A stretch of 64,000 bases of DNA, taken from positions 13,833,390-13,897,389 of the forward strand of contig NW_004955447.1 in assembly GCF_000276665.1 (NCBI RefSeq), written 5' to 3'. The DNA is from Chinchilla lanigera. Its lineage: Eukaryota > Chordata > Mammalia > Rodentia > Chinchillidae. Positions 10,526 through 22,151 of the stretch are shown piece by piece (within the stretch, counting starts at the first letter, position 1; the number at the start of each line of letters is the position of its first letter). The translations under genes were made by a program, and so were the position numbers. A model generated the notes under the pieces. It worked only from the letters and a program-made list of their open reading frames with translations. It searched no databases and was not told where the DNA came from.

Positions 10526-12364
10526 CTGAACCTTAGCAGAAGGTCCCATGGCTGGTTAGTGGCAGAAGCAGTAAATTTGGGTTCCTCCAGGTTGAAAGTG
10601 TATGATGGGGACAAATCTTTCTGTTTTACATCTACTGTGTGCTCAGGATGACCACAGCCATGTTCAATCATTTCATTTCCATCCCCCACATTACCAACAT
10701 GTGTCAATGAAAGAAACGAACTCGTGGGCCTTAAGCCACTTACCAAGGCTATGGAGCTGGCCCTGTGCAGCTCTATGTCCATTCGTATGCCTACTCTCAA
10801 ACTCCTGTCGACTCCAGCACAGAACATTCCTAGCCATAATGTTTCATCCCACCTAAAAGCAAATAAACAAAAAGCCTGCACCAAAATACTCCAGTCTTGC
10901 TCTTTCTGACAAAGGATGACCAGGAAAATCTAGACTGGAGTTCAGGCCTAAGGAAATGGTAGAGGGTCAGTTTGGCCACGTTGTCACTGTCACTGCTGTA
11001 ACTGTGTGTCCCAAGGGTCTATGACCAGACTCTCTACTTCCTTATTCCCGGAGCCAAGCTATAGCATCTCCAACTGTCACACGCTGGGAAAGAACCAGGG
11101 AGTAAAACCAGTGTGATTGAAGGACTGAAGCTAAGCACCTGGGTTCACAACAGAAAAGGCAGGGAAAACATTTATGAATATTTGAAAGATCGTACATCAA
11201 AGGAGGAAGGAAATGAGAAACTGCTTGGTGTTAACCAAAGAAAACTTCTATGAAAAAGGTAACATCAGGAAGCATAAGCTACACAGAAGCACAGGGAGGT
11301 AAAGAAGCACACCCAGCCCCCAGCAAGCTTTCTCTGCCCCTTTGAGAAGGGGCCAAACACATCAGACTTGCCAACCAGCTCAGGAAGTGGGCCGTGCATT
11401 TCCAATTGGGTTTACCTCATTTGCTCTGTTACAGTGCAGGTTCTTTTCTTGAAAACTTTACAGCGAAAGGGAGGATAACAGATTGGGAAAGACTGCTTCT
11501 GATGCTGTGGAATGAATGAGAGTCTTGGCGAGAGTTAACTCAGCAGGCGGCCTTCAGGATGCAAGCTCGTGGCCTGCTGACACACTCCTTGCTCACACGC
11601 AGTATCTTTGGTCTCCTGCAGGGCCACTATCAGCTGCGAAGTGAGGAGAGGGAGGAACGGTTGTATTCACACAGGACAACAGATGCTCTGATGGTGTAGG
11701 AGACACAGAAGACACGATGACCAGAGTGACATTTTTGCACACCGGGCTCCCTTAGACTAGATTTGGATTCACAACGATGCTACAGATAGGCACGGGGAGA
11801 TCTACTCTAGAGACCCGGGAGAGCATGACTGAGATGAGGAATGTGCTCTGTCCCCAGCCTCTGCTGGGACCCAGCTCTGACCTGGTGCTGCAGAACCTGA
11901 GGCTTTGGTAGTATACAGAGATATCACCCTCCACAAGGACGCTAGTATCCTCGTGATGTCAGGGCCAGCATCAGTGCGTCTCCAAAGGGCCTGCAGCACC
12001 AGATGTGCACAGGCAGAGAGTGACACTGGAGAGGAAGAAGATGATGGATAGAACTTGATTCTGCTGACTTCCTTCAGCTGATTACCATTCTGTAAAGTCT
12101 CCTGGGAATACAGGAGAAGACACATTTGGAATGAGAGGGACCTACAACCCTGGTGTTTTCAGATTGGGGTACTATTGAGCTAGTAAATAAGAAGACTATA
12201 CATCCACTGAATCAACTATAAGCATTTTGCAGGTTTATTCTCCTGTTAATTTCCCTTGCTCCTAACTGCACAGTTAGAGAAACTGCTTCCTGGCAGAGGC
12301 TGCCAGGCACTTTTCTGACCCAGTCTTGTCCTCTTGTTTCAGCTCCAGTCTTTTCTAAGACCAT
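10526..12364. other. Unassigned sequence
   Basis: Apparently unique DNA. Reading frames at 10441-10884 (minus, 147 codons) and 11802-12125 (minus, 107 codons) show no domains. The 11500-11660 stretch has TTTGGTCTCCTGCAGGGCC, a splice-acceptor-like string, but no donor or frame supports an exon. Confidence 0.45.
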
Positions 12365-12889
12365 ATGTGGATGTTGCTTACCTGTATGAGAGCCTTGCTT
12401 GTCATCTCTCTGTCTTCAGTCATACAAGGTCTCTGTCTTCAGCTGATGCTGTGTATCTTAAGCACAACAGGTTTGTCAACTGCTGTTATTCAGAGTGACT
12501 TATTCCTGGTTTGTTTCTGCAGTACATGGGGTGGCCCTCCTGTGTGTATTCACCATAGAATAGGCCTGTTTAAGGGGGAATCTGGGGTTTTTATTCTATG
12601 GGGTTCTTTTTCTTTTGCAAGATGCTTCTCTCCGTTTTCTGCTTTCTGTCTCCTCTGTATGTCTCATTCTGCTCTGCAGGGGTTTTATGTGCCATGCTGC
12701 AAAATCCAATATAGATTTCTGAAGGAAAGAAAAACAGGTCCAAGTTGTCTGTTATGGGAAAAAGAAAATGTTCCCCACTGCAGAGAAGTCAGAGGCATCT
12801 GGAATCATCCTGTCAAAGCAATCTGGGGTTGGCCAGCTCCACACCAATATTTATATCTGACCCCATACTCTGAGTCATCAAACCGTTAA
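12365..12889 (+). other. Open frame of 174 codons, function not recognised
   Basis: One of the longer uninterrupted frames outside known repeats. The conceptual product is hydrophobic and cysteine-rich in its first 115 residues and has no motif I recognise. There is no convincing Kozak context, upstream promoter or splice structure. It lies in unassigned DNA beside an old reversed L1. It is most likely a chance frame, listed because of its length. Confidence 0.12.
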
Positions 12890-12981
12890 CATTACAAAAC
12901 ACAAATTTTAAAATTTTGAGTTTGAAACTATGTTTAAAAATCTAAAATAATATAATAGGTATCATTTATTAAGTAGTTACT

Positions 12982-13452
12982 TTTGCATTTTTTATTTTTA
13001 ATTGAATAATAATTATATATATTTATGAGATACAGTATGATGTTTCGATGCATGTTTATAATATATAGTGATCACTTTGAGATATTGCCATTTCCATCAC
13101 CTCAAACACGTACCCTTTCTTTGTGTTGAGAGCCTCCAAAATCCTCTTTATTAGCTATTTTGAAATATACAATTAGGGCCAGGGATTTAGCTCGGTGGCA
13201 CAGTGCCTGCCTGGCAAGCACAAGGTCCTGAGTTTGATTCCCGATATCAAAAAAAAAAAAAAGAAATATACAATTAACTGTGGTGAACCGTAGGTACACT
13301 ACCACGCTACGGAACCTAGAAGTTATTCCTCTTACGCGACTACACCCCTTTACCCCCAACTATCCATTGCCCACCTCCCCTAGCCCCATCTTTCTCAGCC
13401 TCTGGTAACCTCAGCTCTATGTCTGCCTCTGTGATACCTACTTTCTCAAGCA
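12982..13452 (-). mobile_element. Old L1 3' UTR (L1MA-like), reversed, split by ID
   Basis: The minus-strand 3' UTR of an ancient L1, recognised by ATATATTTATGAGATACAGT, then CCATCACCTCAAACACG, then AGCTATTTTGAAATATACAA, then CAGCCTCTGGTAACC near 13398. An ID element at 13176-13262 interrupts it and duplicates 14 bp of it. Confidence 0.75.
13176..13262 (+). mobile_element. ID SINE with 14-bp target duplication
   Basis: A tRNA-derived SINE transcribed by RNA polymerase III from internal A and B boxes. It begins GGGCCAGGGATTTAGCTCGG (A-box region) and continues through CAAGCACAAGGTCC to the B-box area GAGTTTGATTCCCG, then an A tail. The target duplication GAAATATACAATTA lies at 13162-13175 and 13263-13276. 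It is inserted in an L1 3' UTR. Confidence 0.93.
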
Positions 13453-13489
13453 GCTACTTTCTTCTAGAAGCATTTTTTTATTTCACTGC

Positions 13490-13690
13490 ATCTTCGCAAT
13501 AAATACAAATTAGCCATGATCCTCATTTTATAGACGAAAAATAAGAAGCTCAGAAAGTTTAAGAAACTAGCAAGCTTCTTAGAGTCAAGCTGGAGGCAAG
13601 GTCAAGCTAGTGCTGAGAATCCAAGCTGAGGTGGACAATCCAAAATCCGTCTCCTGTCTCTGGGCCACGTTGCCCAGCATGGCAGTAATA
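13490..13690 (-). mobile_element. MIR-like SINE, reversed
   Basis: CCTCATTTTATAGACGAAAA, then AAGCTCAGAAAGTTTAAG, then a GTCAAGCTGGAGG block is the reverse of the MIR 'cctca-ctgtaaaatggg' layout. Diverged and non-coding. Confidence 0.55.
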
Positions 13691-16204
13691 GCATGATACA
13701 TTTGTCCACTTTCCGAAATGCATGTCTCCAAAGAAGTTTTCCATCTTGTACTATCTGGGCACCATCATGAAGGTGCTACGGCAATCGTTAGTGTTAAATA
13801 TATGATCAAATATTAAATACTATATTTTTAATCTTTCCATGATAAAGAGGAATGGTATTTGAATTTAACTTGTATTTCTGTGGTAGCTAATTAAATTTGG
13901 CTTTTTCTCACTTATAATCATTAATTTTATGGCTTAATAAATTACCTATTCATGTCCTTTGTTCTTTTTGTCTGTTGTAATTTAAGTTTTTATGATAGAT
14001 TTTAAAGATTTCTATAAGTGAAGCCATTAACTATTTAACTATCATATTCATTATAAACACTTGATCACAATTTAATATTTAACTTTTAATTTTGGTGATG
14101 GTGATCATTTATGTGCAAAAGTACAGGATACCTTCACAACTGGATCAAAGTCTTTAGGTTTAGCTTTCCATATGATGTTCCTTTCATTTGCACCCAGTTT
14201 TCTTAAGGAGTACCAGATCCAACTGGGATTGTGCTGCATGGATGGATTTATAAGCTAAAATACCGATGTGTTAATTTACAATGAAGACTGCACCCAGCAG
14301 TCACCCACAGAGGCAATTTGAGAAGTACCAATAACATCGCCTCACTGTGTTATATCTTACAGTCTATGTTTTATCTGGATCTACAGAACTTAGCAATATT
14401 ATTCCTTTCTGACAGAGAAAGAAGCTCAGAAATGGCTCAGAGTTATAGAGGTTGTCCATGGCATAGTCAAAAATGAGCATTTCAGTCTTCTCTTTACTAT
14501 ATTTGGTTAAAAAGAAAATCCGTAAAAATGTACATTTTGATAAGATCATAGTTCTTAATTGCACCAAGCATGAAAAAACAGCACAACCATCTTACTATGC
14601 CAAACATATATATCATCTAGAATGTTAAAAAATGAGGAAAACAGATGTAAAATTGTCTAGGAAAATGGACAACTTTATGATTTGTTTTTCATCGTCTCCC
14701 TGCTTGCTTTAACATAATACGTAACATATCCCATGACAGCTCATAAAGTGTACCACTGCCACCAAATCACGAGCTTTTATGGAGACGGTAATGAACACAA
14801 GATACCTTAGTAGGAGTTATAAAAATGTAGACATTGCTAACGTTAAAAAAAAGTAGATGTACTTTGTAAACCAAAAATATTCAAATGCCTTAAGATATGG
14901 GGATTTTGGAACCAAAACCACTGCATAAATATCTGCAGCTTTTCTCATACTCTATTTCTCCAGGATTTATAGCTATTGGCCATGTTTAATACTCTGGCCC
15001 TGGCTTGTTTAAAAATAGTTTGCAATTGCTTGTGTGGAAGCCTCAATGGATTTTAAAGGGGGTAGGTGTTGTCATTACTTGAGAAATCTGAGCAGGCAAA
15101 TAGGAAATATACCCCCAAACATCAAGTGTCTTCCACTCTTTTTGCTTTGTGTTCCCACAACTCTGGGTGCCCTTGTAAAAACAAGTTTTGCTCATGTAAA
15201 AGAGAAAGTGTCCTCTCTTTCCTCATCCACATTTCAGGGATTAAGACATTACAGTCTCCTCTGAGTAGTTCCAGAGCTGCAGAAGCCCCTTGGCATCTCA
15301 AATATTAATATGAATCACACCAATGTGACTTAAATAGCCTTTTTAGAATCTAATCTATAATACTATGCTTATTTACTGTTCCCTGACAGATAGCAGACCT
15401 AATTGAAAAAGAGTTTCTCCAAATATTAAGTATTCCGCACAGTCAAGCAAAGATAAGAAGCAAGTATTAAGGGATTAAGGGCAAACAGAAAATGAAGATG
15501 AGGATAGGACAGGGAAAATTAAAATCGAAAGGAAGTGCAACTTTGAGAAATGGCATTTGTGAGGGACAAATGAAATTATCTAAACTTAACTCCATCAATC
15601 ACAGAACACAATTTCTGCAGTGTTTAAAACATAAGGATATGTTCTCCTTCTTGCTTGTGACAGGTTTCGCCCAAGTGTTTCTCCTCCTGAATGCACTGAT
15701 TTCAGTGCCATTTACCAGCATACTGCGTAGTTCACAGCCATGTGAACGAAGGCACCTCCTCCTCCTACGAAGGACCAGTGCCCATGGCACCGCGTTCCAC
15801 AGTGGAAAGAAAAGAAAGCAGAACCCAAACCACAAATGGTGCTTACATTTCAGTTCCTTACTCCCTGTTCACCACTGATGGAAACGTCTTCAAAAAGCAC
15901 TGATTTCTGGAAGGCTCTCTCCCTCGTTTTCAGAAGAAAACATATTTCCAATTCTTGTGAAGCCCTTACAAAGAACCCCCTGACGCCCTCCATTCGCAAG
16001 CCCACTCTGCCCAAATGGGGGCCCTTGCACTTGAGACAGCTCAGTGCGCCCGTTTCTGAGAACAGCACGGAAATAGCAGGCACATTGTCGGGTGGACATG
16101 GCAACATCCCGGCCTCAGGAGAGATGTTAAGAGCTGTTGAGCTGTGGTTTGCTGCTCAAGAAAGAAGACAGCTTGGTAAGCCACCAGCACACTCTGCTTC
16201 CTTT
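13691..16204. other. Unassigned sequence
   Basis: AT-rich to about 15000, then more balanced. A possible reversed MIR core lies near 14375-14465. Overlapping frames at 15492-15878 (128 codons) and 15836-16234 (132 codons) carry no family signature; the second runs into an LTR. I see no gene. Confidence 0.45.
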
Positions 16205-16565
16205 AGACTGAATTGTGCCCCTATTCATGCGTGAAAGCCCTAATCCTCCAACGTGACTATATTTGGAGTCATAAAAGTGGGCTGTTTTTCAATAGGACAT
16301 GTGCCTTTAAACGAAAAGGAGAGATGGCAGCGTTTCTTCTCCCCTCCTCTCTATGCACACACAGAGAAAAGGTCGTGTGAGAAAGCAACAAGAAGACAGC
16401 CAGCTGCAAGCCAGAAAGAGGCCTTCCTAGATGCTGCATTGCCCGGCACGTTGATACTGAACGTGTTGCCTCCAGAACCTGCTGTGCGAGCCACCTAGTC
16501 GTGACTGTTAGTCCACTCTGCAGCACGGTGACGCAGTACCCGAGGTAAATCGGTTTCAAGAAGGA
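16205..16565 (+). mobile_element. MaLR (MST-like) LTR, diverged
   Basis: AGACTGAATTGTGCCCCTAT, then GAAAGCCCTAATCCTCCAAC, then GTGACTATATTTGGAGTC, then AAGAAGACAGCCAGCTGCAA and CCTCCAGAACCTGCTGTG follow the MST/MLT1 LTR order. No target duplication is visible and the ends are eroded. Confidence 0.65.
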
Positions 16566-17000
16566 AAGATATCTTCTGGTTCATGCTTTCGCAGGTTTCG
16601 GTCTGGGATCACTTGACCCCGTTGCTTTGGGCCTGTGGTGGAGAAAGTCTTCATCTCCTGAAAACTGAGCAGCAAAAGGAAAGAGGAAGAGACCAGCATC
16701 CGGGTATCCGCTCAGGGACACACCCCCGCTTACCTAACTCCTCTCCGCCGAAGATCCCACCGCCTCCCAGGAGTGCCGCAGGCTGACACCCAAGCCTCTA
16801 ACACGTGGGTCTTTGGAGGATGAGTCCAAACCACAGCGGTGGTTTTCACTACCGAGGCCCTAGAACAGCGGTGGTGAGGCTATGGCACAGGTGCACAGCT
16901 GGCGCCCAGAAGCCTGTCTGTGTACACCAGCAAGTACGCAGCTTTTCCAGGCGGGTGCATCAGGTTATCACAATAACCTGAAACATCAACATCACCAGTA
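16566..17000. other. Unassigned sequence
   Basis: GC-richer unique DNA without a recognised gene. A 67-codon frame at 16583-16786 is incidental. Confidence 0.45.
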
Positions 17001-17150
17001 CTGTGATTATACAGGGGAGTTTTGAAGCTCAGAAACCTAAAGGTCTTGCCCCAAGTTGCACAGATACCAGTAGTAAAAAGCAGAGAGCTCGCATCCGGAG
17101 TTTGACTCCATCTTCAAATTCTTTGCTTTGTGCTTTGCTGTGCCTCCTGA
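17001..17150 (-). mobile_element. MIR-like SINE, reversed
   Basis: GATTATACAGGGGAGTTTTG, then AAGCTCAGAAACCTAAAGGT, then CTTGCCCCAAGTTGCACAGA is a reversed MIR core ('gaggctcagagaggttaagtaacttgcccaaggtcacacag' layout). Confidence 0.65.
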
Positions 17151-17554
17151 CCTTCCTTGACTTAGAATGTTATTGGCAGAAGAAATCACCGTTTCCCTGA
17201 TCGGCTAAAACAAAACTAGAAATGTTCTGTTACTTAGAAGTAAAAGCACATTGCTTCCCCATTACATAAATAAGTTAGTTTGAAAAATGTTTCTAATATC
17301 CTTTGATAAATGGGTGAAAGACTGGAAAATCATCCAAGAATCCTCATTTCTGCCTCTATATAACTGCCTCAGTCAGTCAGACGGTCACTCGATGGGTGAA
17401 AGCTTCCAATTTCTACCCTTCAGTCTGGTGTTTCTCTGTGCTGAAACAATGTTTTACCTCATTCCCATCATTCCCATCAGTATGCAGTATATAAAAAACT
17501 ATACCACTTTCCATCTTTAAAATAGTCCCTTGACCTCCAGTGTTCCCCCCACAA

Positions 17555-18835
17555 ATTTTCGTCCAAGTCTCTATTTCCCTCAACAGCAAATCTCCTCCAA
17601 AACATTCTAAATGTCCTTTTTCCCTTTTCCTGAACCTGCTACAATCAGGATTTAAGTCCCCAACTCCCCTGCAACCGCCTTGTCAAAGCAAACAGCCATT
17701 TCCATGACGTGAAGTCCACCGGCCCCCTCCCGATCCGTAGTATTCAGCACACTTTCTCACCGAAGCACTCACTTCCCAGCTCCACCTCACCTCTGCCCGC
17801 TCTCCTCCCTCACTGCCTGCTCATGAGTCTCCTTCGCCAGTTCCTCACATCTTCCTAACACCCAAACACTGGCACAACCCAGGGTTCGGGCCTTGACCTT
17901 CTTGTCCACCAGCACTTCGTGGGAGAGCACATCCAGGCCCACGTCTAAGCACATCCAGTTCTACTGTCTCCTACATTTCTCTCTCTACACTTCTTTTCTC
18001 CTTGAACAACAGACTACTTGCTCGAAAACTGTTTGGCATCTCCATTTGAAATCTTTCAGTATGGCCCAGTTCAATATATTCAAAGTGGAACTGCTGATTT
18101 GTAGCCCCCCACCACCACCACCAAACTTACTCTTCCCACACTCATCTCCTCCTCAGCAAATGTCAACTCCATCCTTCCAGTTTCTCACGAACAATCTTTT
18201 ATTCCTCCCCCACTCACGTGTACTAATTTATCCGCAAAGCATATCAGTTTGACTTTGGAAATTTACCCAAGATTCTGCAACTTCTTGTCTCTTCCACTGC
18301 CACTCTTTTGTTAAAATGATCTGAACTGTTAAAAAAGACCATTGTGAGATTATCCCATTTGTTCTAATAACCTCCTGATATATCTCTCTGTTTCTACTCT
18401 TGCAACTTATGCTCAATGCTGCTCCCAGAGAAAAATATAAGTCGGGTTATGCCCGTGTTCTTAAGTGTCACTCCTGGCTTCAGTCTCACTCAGAGAAAAG
18501 GCCAAAACCTCACAGCCCTCAGGGCTGGACACACCGTGCACTCGCTGCCGCTTCAAGCCGCCTCCTAAAGCTCGCGAGCGCACAGCACTCCAGGCCTGCT
18601 GTTCTCTTGCTCTTCTTGAAGCATCAAAGCACATTTCACCTCGGGGCCTTGCAACATGCTGCTCCCTCCCCTGGGTGGTCCTTCCCCAAGTGTCAGCTCC
18701 ACCGGTCCGTTCCGCCCTGTAGATCGCTGCTCGATGTCACCTAATGAGAGAGTCCACCCCCACCCCAAACCCACACTCTCTCCTCGTACCTCGCTTCCGT
18801 GTTCTCCGCTGCCCTCGCCACACAGACATGATTTA
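17555..18835 (+). mobile_element. L2 LINE, 3' half of ORF
   Basis: About 1.3 kb of ancient L2 in sense orientation. In order: CTCCTTCGCCAGTTCCTC, then CCCAGGGTTCGGGCCTTGAC, then GTGGAACTGCTGATTTGTAG, then AACTCCATCCTTCCAGTTTC, then GGCCTTGCAACATGCTGCTC and CCTGGGTGGTCCTTCC. The frames are broken, and the short frames here are remnants. CpGs in this stretch come from the element, not a promoter. Confidence 0.75.
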
Positions 18836-19179
18836 TAGTGGATTACTCACTTTCATTACACTTGCTCACAGGTTATGTGATCGTGGAGACTTTGTTTTTG
18901 TAAATCCGTGGTCTAAAAATTGCCATAAAATAGGTGTCTTATTGGATCAATGAATGTACCCAGTTCTCACCCAGTGAGAATGAACTAATTATTTTTGTTC
19001 AGCATTTCTTAGCAGACAACCGTGGAAATATAGCATATCCTTCTATCATTAATACCATACCATCAATGTTATGCATTCTGATGCTGTTGATGATGATGAT
19101 AAAATGTGTTGAATACCCATGATAACCTGAAATTCCCTGTAACTGTAAACTGTCTCTAATTTTGACACAACTCTGCAGG
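18836..19179. other. Unassigned sequence
   Basis: A possible L2 continuation at its left edge, otherwise nothing recognised. A GATGATGAT triplet run lies at 19089-19101. Confidence 0.45.
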
Positions 19180-19322
19180 CATCATCATACAAGTTTTACA
19201 GATAAAGGAACTGGAGCTTCGAAAACCTAAGGGTCTTTTTCACATTGTCGCATCTAGTGAGTGTCACAGTTGGGATCCACATCCAGCTACGTCAGGCTCC
19301 GTGCTCTGTAAATTTTTTGTTG
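19180..19322 (-). mobile_element. MIR SINE, reversed
   Basis: AAGTTTTACAGATAAAGGAA, then CTGGAGCTTCGAAAACCTAA, then CACATTGTCGCATCTAGTGA is the reversed MIR core with its usual spacing. Confidence 0.65.
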
Positions 19323-19329
19323 TGGTTAT

Positions 19330-19505
19330 ATTATTTTGTTTTGTTTGTTTGTTTTTTGTTTTTGTCTTTTTTGAGACAGGGTATCACTACTAGTCCATGC
19401 TGCCATTAAACTTAATAATGTTGTACAAGCTGGCCTTGAAATTTTAATCCTACTGCCTCAGCCTCCCAAATGCTGGGAGTACAGGCATGCACCACCACTC
19501 CCAGC
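19330..19505 (-). mobile_element. B1 SINE, reversed
   Basis: A 7SL-derived SINE read on the minus strand, with a T-rich tail at the left. TTTGAGACAGGGTATCACTA is followed by AAGCTGGCCTTGAAATTTTA and by CTGCCTCAGCCTCCCAAATG. It ends at CCACCACTCCCAGC, the 'gccggg' start. Diverged, with no clear target duplication. Confidence 0.85.
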
Positions 19506-19852
19506 AGTTGTCTGAAATTTTAAAGATTCCTGTCCTATCACTCACTATAGCCTACCCATCTGACTTGATTCCTTAGTGTTTCCTATAAAAGGGTTATTGA
19601 AAACCAAACATAAATAATGACCTTATATAAATAGCAGCACTGCTAATAATTTGTCATAAAGGAAGATTATTTACAGAATGTAAGTAGGTTTTGAGGTAAT
19701 TTAACCCAACTTCAATATTATACTGAAGATTGAGATCTTAATTTGCCTAAAGTTGGTTTGTTGAAGGAAAGGGGTTGAGGGACATGGTCAGAAGCAGTGT
19801 CTGAGAAGATGGATCACCTGGTTCAAAGCCAGGTCCCTCTCCTGTGTGCAAT
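19506..19852. other. Unassigned sequence
   Basis: No gene or clear repeat apart from the left duplication of the following ID. Confidence 0.5.
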
Positions 19853-19868
19853 CTGGAACAAGATTCTT

Positions 19869-19975
19869 TTTTTTTTTTTTTTTTTTTTTGGTTTTTCTCC
19901 GGTACCGGGAACCGAACTCACGACCTTGCGCTTGCCAGGCAGGCGCGTTTGCCGCTGAGCTAAATCCCCAGCCCC
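19869..19975 (-). mobile_element. ID SINE, reversed, with 16-bp target duplication
   Basis: A young-looking ID copy. Read on the minus strand it begins GGGGCTGGGGATTTAGCTCA and ends CGGTACCGGAGAAAAACC with a long A tail (the T-run at 19867-19889). The perfect duplication CTGGAACAAGATTCTT lies at 19853-19868 and 19976-19991. Internal polymerase III boxes look intact. Confidence 0.95.
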
Positions 19976-20087
19976 CTGGAACAAGATTCTTAACCTCTTG
20001 CCCTTTGATAGTTTCACCTTGGAATGATCCAGAGTTCTTTCATAAATTAGGACTGTCCAGGTATATAATCATATATAGACATGAGGC

Positions 20088-22151
20088 TGTCTTGGTTACT
20101 TTTTCCTCATTGCTGAGACAAAATTGCATTCACACCTGTAATCCCAGCATTGGACCATGAATCAATCAAAAACTAAGAGCCTGGCCCATGACTGCATGAG
20201 ACTTTGGGGGAACATCTAGACACAAACCATAACATTCTTCCCCTGCCCCTCAAAGACTCATGTACATCCTCTTATGCAAAAGTTGTTTTAGTATATCTCT
20301 AATATTTGCCAAAGTCCTAACAGTTTCAGGATTGCTGAAAAGTCCAAGTCCCAAGTCTCCTCCAAGATGTAAGGCAAACTCTTATCTGTGAGCTCCTATA
20401 CAAATGAAAAGTTAAACACTTCTAACATTCAATGGTATAAGATAAACATTACCATTCCCAACGGTACAAAAAGGGGGATACAAAGCATTGGGACAAAAGC
20501 AAGTCCAAAATCCAGCAGGGCAAACATTAAGTCCTGTAATTCCATATTCAACATCCAAGGCAATCTGTGACAAATTGTGAGCTCCACCTCTACGGCATTT
20601 CTGTTGGTTGTAACTGCAGGCTTCTCTCTTGGGCCCCTTCTGCTCCCTCTTTGCACTTTTCCTCAGACAATCCACAGGCCTGGCTTCTCCGAACTTCTGG
20701 GGTCTCCACTGCACCTTTGGCTTCACCCTCACAGCTTCCCATATTGTCCTCTCAGGAGCACATTGCCTGGCCTCTCACATCTTCTGAAATCTGGGTAGAA
20801 GCCTGTTCAACCTCCAAAGTCTTGCATTCTGCATGCACCTAAAACCAGTGCCACAAGAATGATGCCAAGGTCCACTGCCAGCTAGAGCAGTAGCCAGGCT
20901 TTCTTCTCTCTTGGTTGTAGGGGTCAGGTGTCTGGATCACTGAGAACTCTGAACCTGATTCTGAAGAACAAATTCTCTATGCCACTGCCATTCTGGAACA
21001 TGGTGCAGCTACCACCATTATGGAACCTGGTGCAGCCGCCATCATTCTGGAACATAGTGTGGCTGCTGCCATTCTGGAATACGGTGCTCTGTAGCTTTCT
21101 TCTCAAAGCGAAGCCTTTAATTTTTTTTTTTTTTTTTTCAGGCTGCAAAGGGTGGAGACTTGCTACTTCTTGTGATGCCCTCAGGACATTTTTTCTATTC
21201 TCCTGTTCCTTCTCAGCAATCCAGATCTCCTCAGCTGTATCTTTACAGTACACAGCTTTACTGGAGCATTTTTCCTGGCCAAACTCACAGCATTTTAAGT
21301 CATCCTGCTGGGCTCTTTGTTCTTGAGTCTCAACATAAATCTGGTTAAAGCCCCCCAACAATAGCCATGCCACAGCCCTGACATTTGACTGCCTGAACTT
21401 TCTTTTGCCAGATTAATCAGTCTGCTGCCCTTAATCTCAGTCTCAGGCAAAGTCTCTGGACAAGCAAAATGCAGACAAAATTTCTGCCAAGCCATAACAC
21501 ACATCGTCTGGAGTCCAACACCCAATTCAGTCCTTCTCACCAGCAGAAACCTCCCAAAACTGGTCTTTACTGGCAGGATTTCTAGCAGCCTTCTGGTCTT
21601 CTTAGCTCTGACCAGACTCTCCCACACAGAACAGCCTAAGACTTTCCAGCTCTACTCTTTCAGGCGACATCTCTGAACCTTTCCAAACTCTCCCCACAAG
21701 CTATTCCCAAAGGCTCTTGAACCACAGGGTCAGGCACAGTCACAGCAATGACCCCACTTCTCAGGTACCAAATTCTGTCTCAGTTACTTCTGTGTTGTTG
21801 CTGAGGCTAAATACCCGATGCCCAGAATTAAGGAAGGAAAAGTTTATTTAGCCCACAGTTTGTGAAGGTTTCAGTCCATACTTGGCTGGCTCCAAGGTAG
21901 GGTGGCACATGGCAGAGGGGCAACAGTTCATGACAGCAGAAAACAGCAAAAGCAGCAAGAGCAAAAGGGAGGAGCAGCAACAAGGGAACCTCTTTCCCTC
22001 TTTTATATTTTATGAAAGCTGCCTACTCAGGGCAGATGTACCGCTCATGCCCATAATCCCAGCATTGGATCATGAATCAATCATAAACTCTAGAAGCCCA
22101 CCCTATGACTGCATGAGGCTTTAAGGGGACATCCAGGCACAAACCACAACA
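20088..22151 (-). mobile_element. MaLR provirus (LTR-internal-LTR), reversed
   Basis: A two-LTR endogenous retroelement of the ERVL-MaLR class. The right LTR (21776-22151, 5' in element sense) is 376 bp, from TGTCTCAGTTACTTCTGTG to AAACCACAACA. The left LTR (20088-20234) starts TGTCTTGGTTAC and ends AACCATAACA but has lost about 220 bp internally. The 1.54-kb internal region has the reversed MaLR-internal layout (GGGACAAAAGCAAGTCCAAA, ATCTTCTGAAATCTGGGTAG) and no intact gag or pol. Flanking five-mers differ. The right LTR matches the solo LTR at 63302. Confidence 0.8.
20989..21096 (-). repeat. 27-bp minisatellite, about four units, in MaLR internal region
   Basis: Units start at 20989, 21016, 21043 and 21070, each beginning CATT(C/A)TGGAA and running 27 bp. 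The fourth is only partly conserved. Since 27 is a multiple of three, a minus-strand frame (20924-21373, 149 codons) shows a nine-residue period built on (M/V)FQNG. This is a tandem expansion, not a known domain. Confidence 0.85.

Noticed and set aside
10441..10884. 147-codon minus frame
   Set aside because: Overlaps an old DNA-transposon fossil and has no domain or splice structure.
15492..16234. Overlapping 128- and 132-codon frames as exons
   Set aside because: No consistent splice sites or homology; the second runs into an LTR.
17701..18735. CpG-containing stretch as a CpG island
   Set aside because: The order of phrases shows it is an L2 LINE.
20120..20160. B1/Alu-like string CCTGTAATCCCAGCATTGG
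   Set aside because: The same wording sits at the matching place in the other LTR of the provirus, so it is LTR sequence, not a SINE.
20924..21373. 149-codon minus frame as a gene
   Set aside because: Lies in the MaLR internal region and owes its length partly to the 27-bp repeat.
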